64,000 bases of DNA from Clostridium sp. 1001271st1 H5 (GTDB lineage: Bacteria > Bacillota > Clostridia > Lachnospirales > Lachnospiraceae). The notes beneath the pieces were generated by a model, which saw nothing but the letters and a program-made list of their open reading frames with translations, did no database searches and was not told where the DNA came from. The translations under genes were made by a program, and so were the position numbers. The stretch spans positions 226,707 through 290,706 of the forward strand of contig NZ_SPHO01000008.1 of NCBI RefSeq assembly GCF_005845215.1, written 5' to 3'. Of this stretch, positions 1 to 8,344 are shown piece after piece; position 1 is the first letter of the stretch; the number at the start of each line of letters is the position of its first letter.

Positions 1-104
1 CTTACGGTCCTATCGCTGATATGCAGAAGGGCGGCAATCTGCTGGGATGTCAGGCAATCATGTTCTGCCAGCAAATCCCAAATCCGTTTCTGACGTGCAG
101 TCAT
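1..104 (-). CDS. HTH-domain transcriptional regulator, N-terminal fragment (runs off window)
   Basis: Reading the minus strand from an ATG at 104-102 gives 34 residues, starting MTARQKRIWDLLAEHDCLTS, before the window ends. The tail (QQIAALLHISDRTVR) is a typical recognition-helix segment of an HTH_11/Mga-type winged helix, as found at the N-terminus of PRD/BglG-type activators and DeoR-like regulators. A good ribosome site (GGAGG at 110-114, minus strand) sits about 6 bases upstream of the ATG. The gene lies downstream of the hydrogenase operon on the same strand, separated from it by a strong hairpin. The effector domain is outside the window, so the family cannot be settled. Confidence 0.7.
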   Translation of the reverse strand, partial: MTARQKRIWDLLAEHDCLTSQQIAALLHISDRTV

Positions 105-123
105 GGTATCCTCCTGGAATGTA

Positions 124-168
124 GCAAAACAGCGGATGCAGGGGCAAGCCTGCGGTCCGCTGTTTTGC
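124..168 (-). terminator. Strong hairpin downstream of the hydrogenase operon
   Basis: Positions 124-136 and 156-168 are perfect 13-bp inverted complements (GCAAAACAGCGGA / TCCGCTGTTTTGC), with a further 5-bp inner stem (GCAGG / CCTGC). It lies between the hydrogenase stop codon at 241 and the next minus-strand start at 104. There is no clean T-tract on either side, so it may end transcription inefficiently or act as an mRNA 3' stabiliser or attenuator. Confidence 0.6.
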
Positions 169-240
169 ATATATGTACATTGCTTGCAAAAACCATTGAA
201 AATCTGTCTTTACGGAATATACGTGATTATGGTGTGGTGA

Positions 241-1986
241 TTAGTGCTGGTTAATGCTCCTCTTTACATAAGTGGTGTGGAGCAGGTGATGTGCTTTCTC
301 ACTTCCTGGCTCGCCCAGGTAAGTGGCGTAGAGTTCCTTGATGGCAGGATTCTCATGGGACTTACGGATTGGGTTGCCTAAATCGATATCGTAGAGCACC
401 TTTGCCCTCAGACTGCGGATGTCCGTTGTGTTGCGCACATGTCCTGGCTGCTGGGGCTGTCCGCCGCCGTTTACACAGCCGCCGGGGCATCCCATGATTT
501 CGATGAAGTGATAGCTGGCTTCACCGGATTTAACCTTATTCAGCAGTTCTCTGGCATTGCCCAGGCCTGAAGCTACTGCAATCTTTACTTCCATGCCGGC
601 TACATTGTAGGTGGCTTCCTTGATTCCCTTTGTGCCGCGGACTTCTGTGAAGTCCGGCTTGGGCAGCTCTTCGCCTGTCAGGGTTTCCACGGCAGTTCTG
701 AGGGCGGCTTCCATAACTCCGCCTGTTGCGCCGAAGATAACGGCTGCGCCGGTTCCAAGGCCCAGAGGTGCGTCAAACTCCTCATCCGGCAGGTCTAAGA
801 ACCTGATGCCGGCCTTCTTAATCATGCGGGCCAGCTCCCTGGTGGTGATGGATATGTCCACATCCGGCATTCCGTTGGCATCCTCGTCCTCGCGGCCAAT
901 CTCAAACTTCTTGGCAGTACATGGCATTACGCTTACGCTTACAATGTCCTTCGGGTCAATTCCTGCCTTCTCGGCATAGTAGGACTTGGCAATGGCGCCA
1001 AACATCTGCTGAGGAGATTTACAGGAAGACAGGTTCTCTGTCATGTCCGGGAAATAGTGCTCGCAGTATTTTACCCATCCAGGTGAACAGGAAGTGATGA
1101 GCGGCAGTACGCCTCCGTTTTGTACACGGTCAATAAACTCATGCGCTTCCTCCATGATGGTAAGGTCTGCGGAGAAATTGGTATCAAATACCTTGTCAAA
1201 GCCCAGACGGCGCAGGGCTGCAGCCATCTTGCCTTCCACATCCGTGCCGATAGGCAGTCCGAATTCCTCGCCAAGTCCTGCGCGTACAGCAGGGGCAGTC
1301 TGGACAATCACATGCTTTTTGGGGTCTGCTATGGCTGCAAATACATCTGCGGTGTAATCCTTCTCAGTCAAGGCGCCGGTTGGACATACGGCGATACACT
1401 GACCGCAGGATACGCAGGAGGTCTCTCCCAGGCCCATCTCAAAGGCAGAGCCGATGGAAGTGGCAAATCCGCGGTTGTTGGCGCCGATAACGCCGATGCC
1501 CTGTATGTTTTCGCAGACAGCCACACAGCGGCGGCACAGGATACATTTGCTGTTGTCCCGAATCATATGGGCGGCAGAGGTGTCAATCTCAGACGGGGTA
1601 ATCTCTCCGTCATAGTAACCCTCGTCGTCAACGCCCAGCTCATGGGCCAGCTCCTGAAGCTCGCAGTGTCCGCTGCGGACACAGGACAGACAGGAACGGT
1701 TGTGGTTGGATAACAGGAGCTGTAATGTCTTCTTCCTGGAATCCAGTACTTTAGGTGTATTGGTAAATACTTCCATGCCTTCCTCAGCAGGATAGACACA
1801 GGAAGTTACCAGTTTTCCATTCTTTAATTCTACTATACAGATACGGCAGGCACCGATTTCATTGATTTCCTTTAAGAAACACAGAGTAGGAATCTCGATA
1901 TGTGCCAGTCTGGCTGCCTCCAGGATTGTGGAACCCTTGGGAGCGGTGACTGCAATGCCGTTGATTTTAAGATTAATTGTCTCCAT
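241..1986 (-). CDS. NAD(P)-linked electron-bifurcating [FeFe] hydrogenase, catalytic subunit (HydA/HndD type)
   Basis: A 581-residue protein. In order it shows an N-terminal 2Fe-2S plant-type ferredoxin domain (Cys in CFLKEINEIGACRIC), a His-Cys3 4Fe-4S motif (HNRSCLSCVRSGHC), two 4Fe-4S ferredoxin motifs (CILCRRCVAVC, CVSCGQCIAVC), and the H-cluster domain with signatures TSCSPGW (near residue 300), MPCTAKKFE and EIMGCPGGCVNGGGQ. It ends in the small-subunit-like region (YLGEPGSEKAHHLLHT). Known family role: proton reduction or H2 oxidation coupled to NAD(P)H and ferredoxin through the partner subunits. It is the last gene of the operon; start ATG 1986 follows GGGAGGGAATAT. The first motif carries Ser where many enzymes have a second Cys, a known variant in multimeric bifurcating enzymes. 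Confidence 0.95.
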   Translation of the reverse strand: METINLKINGIAVTAPKGSTILEAARLAHIEIPTLCFLKEINEIGACRICIVELKNGKLVTSCVYPAEEGMEVFTNTPKVLDSRKKTLQLLLSNHNRSCLSCVRSGHCELQELAHELGVDDEGYYDGEITPSEIDTSAAHMIRDNSKCILCRRCVAVCENIQGIGVIGANNRGFATSIGSAFEMGLGETSCVSCGQCIAVCPTGALTEKDYTADVFAAIADPKKHVIVQTAPAVRAGLGEEFGLPIGTDVEGKMAAALRRLGFDKVFDTNFSADLTIMEEAHEFIDRVQNGGVLPLITSCSPGWVKYCEHYFPDMTENLSSCKSPQQMFGAIAKSYYAEKAGIDPKDIVSVSVMPCTAKKFEIGREDEDANGMPDVDISITTRELARMIKKAGIRFLDLPDEEFDAPLGLGTGAAVIFGATGGVMEAALRTAVETLTGEELPKPDFTEVRGTKGIKEATYNVAGMEVKIAVASGLGNARELLNKVKSGEASYHFIEIMGCPGGCVNGGGQPQQPGHVRNTTDIRSLRAKVLYDIDLGNPIRKSHENPAIKELYATYLGEPGSEKAHHLLHTTYVKRSINQH

Positions 1987-2004
1987 CGTATATTCCCTCC
2001 CTCA

Positions 2005-3795
2005 TTATTTCTTGTAGATAGCGCCGAATTTACATTTTTCCATACAAGCGCCGCACTTGATACACTTGTTCTGGTCAATGACATGGGGATTCTTTACAGA
2101 GCCCACGATTGCTCCGGCAGGACAGTTGCGGGCACACAGCGTACATCCGCGGCACTTGTCACGGTCAATGTTAAAGGAGAGAAGCGCCTTGCATACGCCC
2201 GCTGGACAGCGCTTTTCCTTGATGTGTGCTTCGTACTCGTCGCGGAAGAAATGAAGGGTGGAGAGTACTGGGTTGGGAGCTGTCTGGCCCAGGCCGCACA
2301 GTGAGTTGGCCTTTACATAGTGACAGAGCTCCTCCAGCTTATCCAGGTCTTCCATTACAGCCTGGCCTTTTGTAATCTTGGTCAGGATTTCCACCATACG
2401 TTTGGTGCCGATACGGCATGCAGTACATTTGCCGCAGGATTCCTCCACAGTAAATTCCAGGAAGAATTTGGCGATGTCCACCATACAGTCATCTTCGTCC
2501 ATTACAATCAGACCGCCGGAACCCATCATGGAACCAATGGAAATCAGGTTGTCGTAGTCAATGGGGATATCAAAGTGCTCGGCAGGGATACATCCGCCGG
2601 AAGGTCCGCCGGTCTGTGCCGCCTTAAACTTCTTGCCGTTTGGAATGCCGCCGCCGATTTCTTCAATGACAGTGCGCAGGGTAGTGCCCATGGGAACCTC
2701 CACAAGGCCGGTGTTGTTAATCTTGCCGCCCAGTGCAAATACCTTGGTTCCTTTGGATTTCTCAGTACCCATGGAAGCAAACCACTCAGGACCATTCAGA
2801 ATAATCTGAGGAATGTTTGCATAAGTCTCAACGTTATTTAAGATACTTGGCTTGCCGAACAGACCCTTCTGTGCAGGGAACGGAGGTCTGGGTCTTGGCT
2901 CGCCGCGCTTGCCCTCGATGGAGGTCATAAGAGCAGTTTCCTCGCCGCAGACAAATGCGCCGGCGCCCAGACGCAGGTCGATGTCAAAGTCAAATCCGGT
3001 TCCGAAAATGTTCTTGCCTAAGAGTTCCATCTCACGGGCCTGCTGGATTGCGATTTTCAGGCGTTCCACAGCAATGGGATACTCAGCACGGACATAAATA
3101 AAACCCTGGTTGGAGCCGATTGCATAACCGGCAATGGCCATGGCCTCCAGAAGAGCATGGGGGTCGCCTTCCAGCACGGAACGGTCCATGAATGCGCCGG
3201 GGTCGCCCTCGTCCGCATTACAGCATACATATTTCTGGTCGGCGTCATTCTGCTTACAGAGCTTCCACTTAAGACCGGTTGGGAAACCGGCGCCGCCGCG
3301 GCCCCTGAGTCCGGCATCCAGCAATGTCTGGATGACATCATCCGGAGTCATCTCCGTGAGCACCTTGCCCAGTGCCTGGTATCCGCCTGTACCTATGTAT
3401 TCCTCAATGTTTTCAGGATTGATGACACCGCAGTTGCGCAGGGCGATGCGGTGCTGTTTTTTATAAAAGTCAGTGTCAATCAGCGCCTTGATGCCGCCGG
3501 TAGGGCTTACGGTCTCCTGGTACAGAAGACGTGTCACCACACGGCCCTTTAACAGGTGCTCGGAAACAATCTCAGGAATGTCGTTTACCTGCACCATGGA
3601 GTAGAAGGTGGCATCCGGGTATACAATCATGATAGGACCTAAGGCGCAGAGTCCGTGGCAGCCTGTCTCTACAACAGCCACTTCCTCCTCCAGTCCCTGA
3701 TGTTTGATTTCATATTTTAAAGCTTCCATAATCTTCGGGCTTCCGGAAGAAGTACATCCGGTACCACCGCAGACTAATACGTGTGAACGATACAT
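2005..3795 (-). CDS. NuoF-like diaphorase subunit of bifurcating hydrogenase (HydB/HndC type)
   Basis: A 596-residue flavoprotein. The N-terminus is a thioredoxin-like 2Fe-2S domain (CGGTGC, CHGLCALGP). The NuoF core follows with the glycine-rich NADH/FMN segment GRGGAGFPTGLKW and the NADH-side motif CNADEGDPGAFMDR, then a 4Fe-4S site (SCGKCTACRIGT). The C-terminus has two ferredoxin motifs (CRGCTLCARNC, CIKCGACMEKC). Established role: oxidises or reduces NAD(P)H at FMN and passes electrons to the catalytic subunit. It lies 18 bp upstream of the hydrogenase gene in the same operon; the ATG follows AAGGAGG. Length and domain order match HydB/HndC. Confidence 0.95.
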   Translation of the reverse strand: MYRSHVLVCGGTGCTSSGSPKIMEALKYEIKHQGLEEEVAVVETGCHGLCALGPIMIVYPDATFYSMVQVNDIPEIVSEHLLKGRVVTRLLYQETVSPTGGIKALIDTDFYKKQHRIALRNCGVINPENIEEYIGTGGYQALGKVLTEMTPDDVIQTLLDAGLRGRGGAGFPTGLKWKLCKQNDADQKYVCCNADEGDPGAFMDRSVLEGDPHALLEAMAIAGYAIGSNQGFIYVRAEYPIAVERLKIAIQQAREMELLGKNIFGTGFDFDIDLRLGAGAFVCGEETALMTSIEGKRGEPRPRPPFPAQKGLFGKPSILNNVETYANIPQIILNGPEWFASMGTEKSKGTKVFALGGKINNTGLVEVPMGTTLRTVIEEIGGGIPNGKKFKAAQTGGPSGGCIPAEHFDIPIDYDNLISIGSMMGSGGLIVMDEDDCMVDIAKFFLEFTVEESCGKCTACRIGTKRMVEILTKITKGQAVMEDLDKLEELCHYVKANSLCGLGQTAPNPVLSTLHFFRDEYEAHIKEKRCPAGVCKALLSFNIDRDKCRGCTLCARNCPAGAIVGSVKNPHVIDQNKCIKCGACMEKCKFGAIYKK

Positions 3796-3809
3796 CGTAC
3801 TTTCCTCCT

Positions 3810-4187
3810 TTATTTAAGACCTGCAGCGCCCATGGTGTATTTCTCCACAGGATGGCCGCCAACCAAGTGGCGCTCAACCACTTCCAGGGCTTTGTCGGCA
3901 TTCATTTTCACATAAGTAATCTTATCCTTTCCAGGCTCCATGACTTCCACAATGGGTTCGTACTGGCATAAGCCGATACAGCCTGTCTGGGTAACGGAAA
4001 TTTTATTGGTAAGTCCTCTTTTCTGGACTTCGTCTGCAAGCGTATTCAGAACCGGCCTGGCGCCGGCAGCGATACCGCAGGTAGCCATACCTACAACCAC
4101 ACGGATATGGTCATGGTCTTCGGCACGCATGTTTACCTGGCTCTGCATCTTTTCTCTGATTGCCTGTAATTCAGCAAGAGTTTTCAT
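3810..4187 (-). CDS. Thioredoxin-like 2Fe-2S ferredoxin protein (HndB type)
   Basis: A 125-residue protein with an N-terminal helix and a thioredoxin-like [2Fe-2S] fold. Candidate cluster cysteines are in GMATCGIAAGA and TGCIGLCQYEP. Equivalent small subunits occur in tetrameric NADP-reducing (HndABCD) hydrogenases and are thought to carry electrons between NuoE- and NuoF-like parts. It ends 14 bp before the NuoF-like gene. The ATG at 4187 is preceded by GGAGGATAATCG. Unlike its neighbours it is separated from the upstream gene by about 180 bp carrying a duplicated hairpin sequence, so its expression may be set separately. Confidence 0.85.
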   Translation of the reverse strand: MKTLAELQAIREKMQSQVNMRAEDHDHIRVVVGMATCGIAAGARPVLNTLADEVQKRGLTNKISVTQTGCIGLCQYEPIVEVMEPGKDKITYVKMNADKALEVVERHLVGGHPVEKYTMGAAGLK

Positions 4188-4201
4188 ATGCGATTATCCT
4201 C

Positions 4202-4352
4202 CTCGTTATGAGCACTTAGTGACCGTACTTTGGTCACTTATGTGCGATACATGTCATCTCCACTTGGTGAGGTGTTTCACGAACCTAGTGGAGTGGCTCG
4301 TTATGAGCACTTAGTGACCGTACTTTGGTCACTTATGTGCGATACATGTCAT
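4202..4352 (-). repeat. Two 56-bp direct repeats with hairpins inside the hydrogenase operon
   Basis: The 56 bases at 4202-4257 recur identically at 4297-4352. Each copy contains a 7-bp inverted repeat (AGTGACC / GGTCACT). The 39-bp spacer forms its own hairpin (CTCCACT / AGTGGAG with an inner GTGA / TCAC). This fills the 181-bp gap between the HATPase and 2Fe-2S genes. It could be an RNA processing or stabilising element, or a small repetitive extragenic family; nothing in it codes for protein. Confidence 0.85.
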
Positions 4353-4368
4353 GTTCGTCGATACCCCT

Positions 4369-4926
4369 TTAAATCAGGGCACCTCCGTCAGTTTCCTGTT
4401 GATTCTCTTTCAGATATTCCATTATGTAAGCAGACACTTCAGGGGTATTAAGCGGGATTCCGCCAAGAATCTCCCTCATCTCCCGGGTGTCCAGGGTGAA
4501 TGATGCATCGTTGTATGTATAGGTATAAAGAAAATCCGTGTCAGGATGATATACGATTAAATTGTGTATGGTGGCGTTCATGTCGCCCAAAGGCATCCTG
4601 TCAATATGGGACAGTCCAAAGACTGCTGTCACGGTGGTTCCCTTACCTGGTTCCGATTCAATATGGAAGCTGCCGCCAGTGCTTTCCGCGGCATATTTGA
4701 AAAATGGAATCCCAAGCCCTACCTTTCGGGTGGTTCTGGTGGTAAAGAAAGGGTCCGTCACATGGGCTGCCTGTTCCGGCGTCATCCCGCATCCGTTGTC
4801 GGCTATGACAATGGTCAGCTTGTCAGCGCTTGTATCAGCGGTTACCAGGATGGTCACCAGCGAGGCGCCTGCCCGCGTGGAATTCTCCGATACATCTAAT
4901 ACATTCAGGGAAATCTCTGTCATCAT
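4369..4926 (-). CDS. Stand-alone HATPase_c (histidine-kinase-like ATPase) in hydrogenase operon
   Basis: A 185-residue protein with the ATP-binding fold of histidine kinases but no phospho-acceptor helix. N-box region NVLDVSENSTRAGA (residues 8-21), G1 box DNGCGM, F/G region DPFFTTRTTRKVGLGIP and G2 box GKGT are all visible. The last 75 residues hold no recognised domain. It lies 4 bp after the NuoE-like gene, so it is translated from the same message. Such ATPases recur in clostridial bifurcating-hydrogenase operons; their target is unknown to me. A regulatory kinase or anti-sigma-like role is inference. Confidence 0.85.
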   Translation of the reverse strand: MMTEISLNVLDVSENSTRAGASLVTILVTADTSADKLTIVIADNGCGMTPEQAAHVTDPFFTTRTTRKVGLGIPFFKYAAESTGGSFHIESEPGKGTTVTAVFGLSHIDRMPLGDMNATIHNLIVYHPDTDFLYTYTYNDASFTLDTREMREILGGIPLNTPEVSAYIMEYLKENQQETDGGALI

Positions 4927-4930
4927 AGGC

Positions 4931-5425
4931 TTAGTTGTACTTGGCTAAAATGCCTGGTATGTCATCAACAGTAAGCCTTCCGTATACCTCGCCGTTAATC
5001 ATCATGACGGGCGCAAGTCCGCAGGCGCCAACGCATCGGCAGGAGTCCAGGGAGAATTTGCCATCTGCTGTGCACTCACCATTGGTGATGCCCAGCAATT
5101 CTTCCAGTTTCCTGAAGATTTCACCGGAGCCTTTAACGTAACATGCGGTACCGAGACAGACAGATATCTTATACTTACCCTTTGGCTGTAATGCGAACTG
5201 GGCGTAAAATGTGGATACTCCGTAGACTTTTTCCAGCGGAATACCCATTTCGTCAGATATCATGGTCTGCACTTCGATAGGAAGATAACCATAAATTTCC
5301 TGGGCCTTCTGCATAACCGGCATCAGTGCGCCTGGCTGGTCACCCAGCTCGGCAATCACTGATTTCAGCGCTGCTTCCTGCTCAGGCGTCCCCATAAAGG
5401 GAACAGTTTGTTTTTTGCAAGCCAT
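4931..5425 (-). CDS. NuoE-like [2Fe-2S] subunit of bifurcating hydrogenase (HydC/HndA type)
   Basis: A 164-residue NuoE/24-kDa family protein. The four cluster cysteines lie in CLGTACYVKG and CRCVGACGLAPV; the helical N-terminus has the expected EIYGYLP and VYGVSTFYAQF segments. Family role: a 2Fe-2S electron relay attached to the NuoF-like diaphorase. First gene of the minus-strand operon. The ATG follows a GAGGAGG ribosome site, and the divergent promoter region 5426-5639 lies upstream. Confidence 0.95.
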   Translation of the reverse strand: MACKKQTVPFMGTPEQEAALKSVIAELGDQPGALMPVMQKAQEIYGYLPIEVQTMISDEMGIPLEKVYGVSTFYAQFALQPKGKYKISVCLGTACYVKGSGEIFRKLEELLGITNGECTADGKFSLDSCRCVGACGLAPVMMINGEVYGRLTVDDIPGILAKYN

Positions 5426-5450
5426 CTTTTTATTACCTCCTCACTAGTTG

Positions 5451-5605
5451 TACATTGTGCAATGTATCAATATTTTATCACGTATAGAAAAAAAAATCTA
5501 CCATTAATGTGAAAATTCTAACGATAAAAAACATGTAAAAAAACGGAATTATATTGAAAACAGACAAAATGGATGGTATGCTATAATGTACGGAAATATG
5601 TACAA
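5451..5605. promoter_or_regulatory. Divergent control region with palindrome and promoter
   Basis: Between the two hydrogenase-related operons lies a 16-bp near-palindrome at 5451-5466 (TACATTG, 2 bases, CAATGTA). A related half site ATGTACAA (5598-5605) falls around the plus-strand start. The plus-strand promoter looks like an extended -10 (TGCTATAAT, 5579-5587) without a good -35. This is not the known Rex consensus TTGTTAA-N4-TTAACAA; which regulator binds is unknown. Confidence 0.5.
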
Positions 5606-5639
5606 TTGACAAGTAATGATAGCAAGGAGAGACAAGGGT

Positions 5640-5987
5640 ATGACGGTTAGGGATGTAAAAGATGTATTAGGGGCCAGGGTTCTGGCAGGGGAAGAATTCC
5701 TGAATCGGGAGGTAAAGTCGGCCTGCGGTTCGGATATGATGAGCGATGTACTGGCATTTTCCAAAGACCACTCTGTACTTCTGACAGGTCTGTGCAATCC
5801 GCAGGTTATCCGGACAGCGGAGATGCTGGACATTGTCTGTATCATTTTTGTAAGGGGAAAGAAACCCGATGAATCCATGTTGGAAATGGCCAGGGACAGG
5901 GGGCTTGTAGTCATGGCCACGGGCCACCGCATGTTTTCTGCCTGCGGTATGCTGTACCAGGCAGGGCTGCACGGCGGGGCTGTCTGA
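5640..5987 (+). CDS. DRTGG-domain protein (first copy)
   Basis: A 115-residue protein from ATG 5640, chosen over an upstream in-frame ATG at 5616 because AAGGAGA sits 9 bases ahead. It resembles the DRTGG domain (MTVRDVKDVLGARVLAGEEFLNREV, shown here as start of domain), a small fold also found beside CBS domains and in phosphotransacetylase-type proteins, of unknown biochemical function. It opens the plus-strand operon with the sensory-type hydrogenase. A second DRTGG protein is encoded at 8012, so the pair may form a heteromeric sensor part. Confidence 0.75.
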   Translation: MTVRDVKDVLGARVLAGEEFLNREVKSACGSDMMSDVLAFSKDHSVLLTGLCNPQVIRTAEMLDIVCIIFVRGKKPDESMLEMARDRGLVVMATGHRMFSACGMLYQAGLHGGAV

Positions 5988-6068
5988 TGCTCCCGGCATC
6001 CGGGAATGCCGCAGGATGTCCCGGAAGGCACTGGGAGAGAATACATATAATAATGAAGGGAACCAATT

Positions 6069-6491
6069 ATGGAGGAAGCAATTGTATTAACATATGACAT
6101 ATCGGCAGACGACTTCACAAGGGCAGGTGAAGCCAGCAGCGATGTGAAACGAAAATTGAAACAGATGGGTGTAAGTCCCGATGCCATCCGCAAGGTGGCC
6201 ATAGCCATGTACGAAGGAGAAATCAACATGGTAATCCACGCCAAAGGGGGCGTCATTACTGTGGAGATTACAACGGAAAAAATCAGGATGATACTGGCTG
6301 ACGTGGGTCCCGGCATACCGGATGTAAAGCTGGCCATGCAGGCAGGCTATTCCACTGCGCCGGATGAAATCCGTTCCCTGGGTTTCGGGGCAGGTATGGG
6401 CCTGCCGAATATGAAGAAGTATTCTGATTCCATGGATATTGACACCAGAATCGGAGAGGGGACCACCATTACCATGGTAGTGAACCTGTAG
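6069..6491 (+). CDS. RsbW-like anti-sigma/serine kinase ATPase
   Basis: A 140-residue single-domain HATPase_c protein of the RsbW/SpoIIAB type. The G1 box reads DVGPGIPD, followed by the lid region GFGAGMGLPNMKKYSD and the G2-like GEGTTITM. Its N-box helix is KVAIAMYEGEINMVIHA. Proteins of this family phosphorylate anti-anti-sigma partners or bind sigma factors; no partner is encoded next door. It lies just upstream of the sensory-type hydrogenase, suggesting it transmits a redox or H2 signal (inference). ATG 6069 follows GAAGGGAACCAATT. Confidence 0.85.
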   Translation: MEEAIVLTYDISADDFTRAGEASSDVKRKLKQMGVSPDAIRKVAIAMYEGEINMVIHAKGGVITVEITTEKIRMILADVGPGIPDVKLAMQAGYSTAPDEIRSLGFGAGMGLPNMKKYSDSMDIDTRIGEGTTITMVVNL

Positions 6492-6526
6492 TATGCTTCG
6501 CAAGAATAAGAGAATGAGGTGGTAAA

Positions 6527-7921
6527 ATGGATAAATTTTATCATTCCGTAAGGCTGGACGAATCACTGTGCAAGGGCTGCATCAACTGTATCAAGCGGTG
6601 TCCCACGGAGGCCATCCGGGTACGGGGCGGCAAGGCCAGTATCAATAACAAATTCTGCATTGACTGCGGGGAGTGTATCCGGGTTTGTCCCCATCATGCA
6701 AAGCTTGCGACCTATGATAAGCTGGATGTGATGAAGAAATATAAATACACGGTGGCCCTTCCGGCCCCGTCCCTGTACAGCCAGTTCAACAACCTGGATG
6801 ATGTAAACATTGTGCTCAACGCATTGCTGCGCATGGGCTTTGACGATGTGTTTGAGGTCAGCGCTGCCGCCGAGCTGGTCAGCGAGGCTACCAGGCAGTA
6901 TATATCGGAGCATGAGGGGCAGCTGCCCTTAATCAGCACGGCATGTCCTTCTGTGGTGCGTCTGATTCGGGTGCGTTTTCCCAATCTGATTCCCCATCTC
7001 CTTCCCATCAATCCTCCGGTGGAGGTGGCGGCTGTTCTGGCTGTCAGAAAGGCTATGGAGGATACGGGACTGCCAAGGGAGCAGATTGGCATTATGTTCA
7101 TTTCCCCCTGCCCCTCCAAGGTGACCTATGTAAAGTCACCCCTGGGAACTGAAAAGAGCGAAATCGACCAGGTGCTGGCCATCAAGGATGTATATCCCAA
7201 GCTGCTGGCCTGTATGAAAACCGTTGTGGGCGAGGATTATCCTGTCATCGGCACATCGGGTAAGATTGGAATCAGCTGGGGACACAGCGGCGGAGAGGCC
7301 AGCGGTCTATTTACGGAGAATTACCTGGCGGCGGACGGCATTGAAAATGTGATTCGCGTGCTGGAGGACATGGAGGACCAGAAATTCACCAATCTGCGGT
7401 TTGTGGAGCTGAACGCCTGCAACGGCGGATGCGTGGGCGGCGTCCTGACAGTGGAGAATCCATATGTTGCAGAGGTCAAGCTGAAACGCCTCCGCAAATA
7501 CATGCCTGTGGCCAGGAGCCATATGCATGAGAGCGAGGAAAATGTAATCAAATGGACCACCGGCGTCCAGTACGAACCGGTTTTCCGCCTTGGCAACAAT
7601 ATGATGGAGAGCTTTTCCAGGCTGAACCAGGTGGAGCGCCTCATGAAGAAGTTTCCCGGACTGGACTGCGGTTCCTGCGGTGCTCCTACCTGCAAGGCCC
7701 TGGCAGAGGATATTGTCAGGGGGGATGCCAATGAGACGGACTGCGTTTACTACCTCAGGGAAAACCTCCACAAGCTGTCTGAGGAGGTGGCTGTGCTGGC
7801 GGACGATTTGCATAACGGCGACAGGGGAGGCCAGGAGACACTGCGCATCCTGAAGGAATACATACAGAGAATCTCGGACGAGATGTCCGTGCTTGATAAG
7901 AAGGACGAGGATGAAGAGTGA
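6527..7921 (+). CDS. Putative sensory [FeFe] hydrogenase (HydS-like, group C/D type)
   Basis: A 464-residue protein. The N-terminus has two 4Fe-4S ferredoxin motifs (CKGCINCIKRC, CIDCGECIRVC). The H-cluster domain has altered signatures: STACPS (about residue 138, one Cys, Ala in place of the proton-transfer Cys), SPCPSKVTY (about 192) and NACNGGCVGG (about 296). The C-terminus carries a four-Cys cluster motif (CGSCGAPTC plus a later Cys, about 380-400) and a coiled tail, with no PAS domain. These traits match hydrogenases assigned to sensing rather than catalysis. It is co-directional with an RsbW-like kinase, DRTGG and PHP proteins, and divergent from the catalytic hydrogenase operon. Signal and output are inferred, not shown. 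Confidence 0.85.
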   Translation: MDKFYHSVRLDESLCKGCINCIKRCPTEAIRVRGGKASINNKFCIDCGECIRVCPHHAKLATYDKLDVMKKYKYTVALPAPSLYSQFNNLDDVNIVLNALLRMGFDDVFEVSAAAELVSEATRQYISEHEGQLPLISTACPSVVRLIRVRFPNLIPHLLPINPPVEVAAVLAVRKAMEDTGLPREQIGIMFISPCPSKVTYVKSPLGTEKSEIDQVLAIKDVYPKLLACMKTVVGEDYPVIGTSGKIGISWGHSGGEASGLFTENYLAADGIENVIRVLEDMEDQKFTNLRFVELNACNGGCVGGVLTVENPYVAEVKLKRLRKYMPVARSHMHESEENVIKWTTGVQYEPVFRLGNNMMESFSRLNQVERLMKKFPGLDCGSCGAPTCKALAEDIVRGDANETDCVYYLRENLHKLSEEVAVLADDLHNGDRGGQETLRILKEYIQRISDEMSVLDKKDEDEE

Positions 7922-8011
7922 AAGCGCCGTCATCCGGAGTTTCGGAAATGATTGTGCTTTATGGGAAATTACCCTAAATGGGAAAATGCTCTGGGAGCAA
8001 AGGAGGTTTTT

Positions 8012-8344
8012 ATGACAGTTCAGGAATTGATTGACAAACAGATATTCGGCGTGGTGAACCTGGGGGACAGCCTGGACCGGCAGATTACGGTCCCGTTTTG
8101 CTGCGACCTGCTGAGCATTGCCATGGGCCGCGCCCCGGCAGGATGTGCATGGGTGACGGTTATGGCCAACATGAACACCCTGGCAGTGGCGGCCCTGACC
8201 GATACGGCCTGTGTCATTCTGGCAGAAGGTGCGGTTCTGGACGACGCTGCCAGGAAAAAGGCCATTGACCAGGAGATAACAGTGCTGTCCACGGATATGC
8301 CCATCTTTGAGGCGGCCCTTGAGATTCATGGTATGCTGTCATGA
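8012..8344 (+). CDS. DRTGG-domain protein (second copy)
   Basis: A 110-residue protein. ATG 8012 is chosen because AAAGGAGG stands 6 bases upstream; an upstream in-frame ATG at 7952 lacks one. It starts MTVQELIDKQIFGVVNLGDS, similar in layout to the DRTGG protein at 5640 (same MTV-EL opening, same Ala/Val-rich core). Its stop overlaps the PHP gene start (ATGATGA), indicating translational coupling. The function of this domain is unknown. Confidence 0.75.
   Translation: MTVQELIDKQIFGVVNLGDSLDRQITVPFCCDLLSIAMGRAPAGCAWVTVMANMNTLAVAALTDTACVILAEGAVLDDAARKKAIDQEITVLSTDMPIFEAALEIHGMLS

Noticed and set aside
5451..5466. Rex operator in the hydrogenase control region
   Set aside because: The palindrome differs from TTGTTAA-N4-TTAACAA at most positions, so Rex control is not claimed.
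5548..6337. 262-residue minus-strand frame over the DRTGG/RsbW genes
   Set aside because: Antisense shadow of real coding sequence; composition lacks any domain.
7307..8329. 340-residue minus-strand frame over the sensory hydrogenase gene
   Set aside because: Antisense shadow; His/Gln/Leu-rich translation without motifs.
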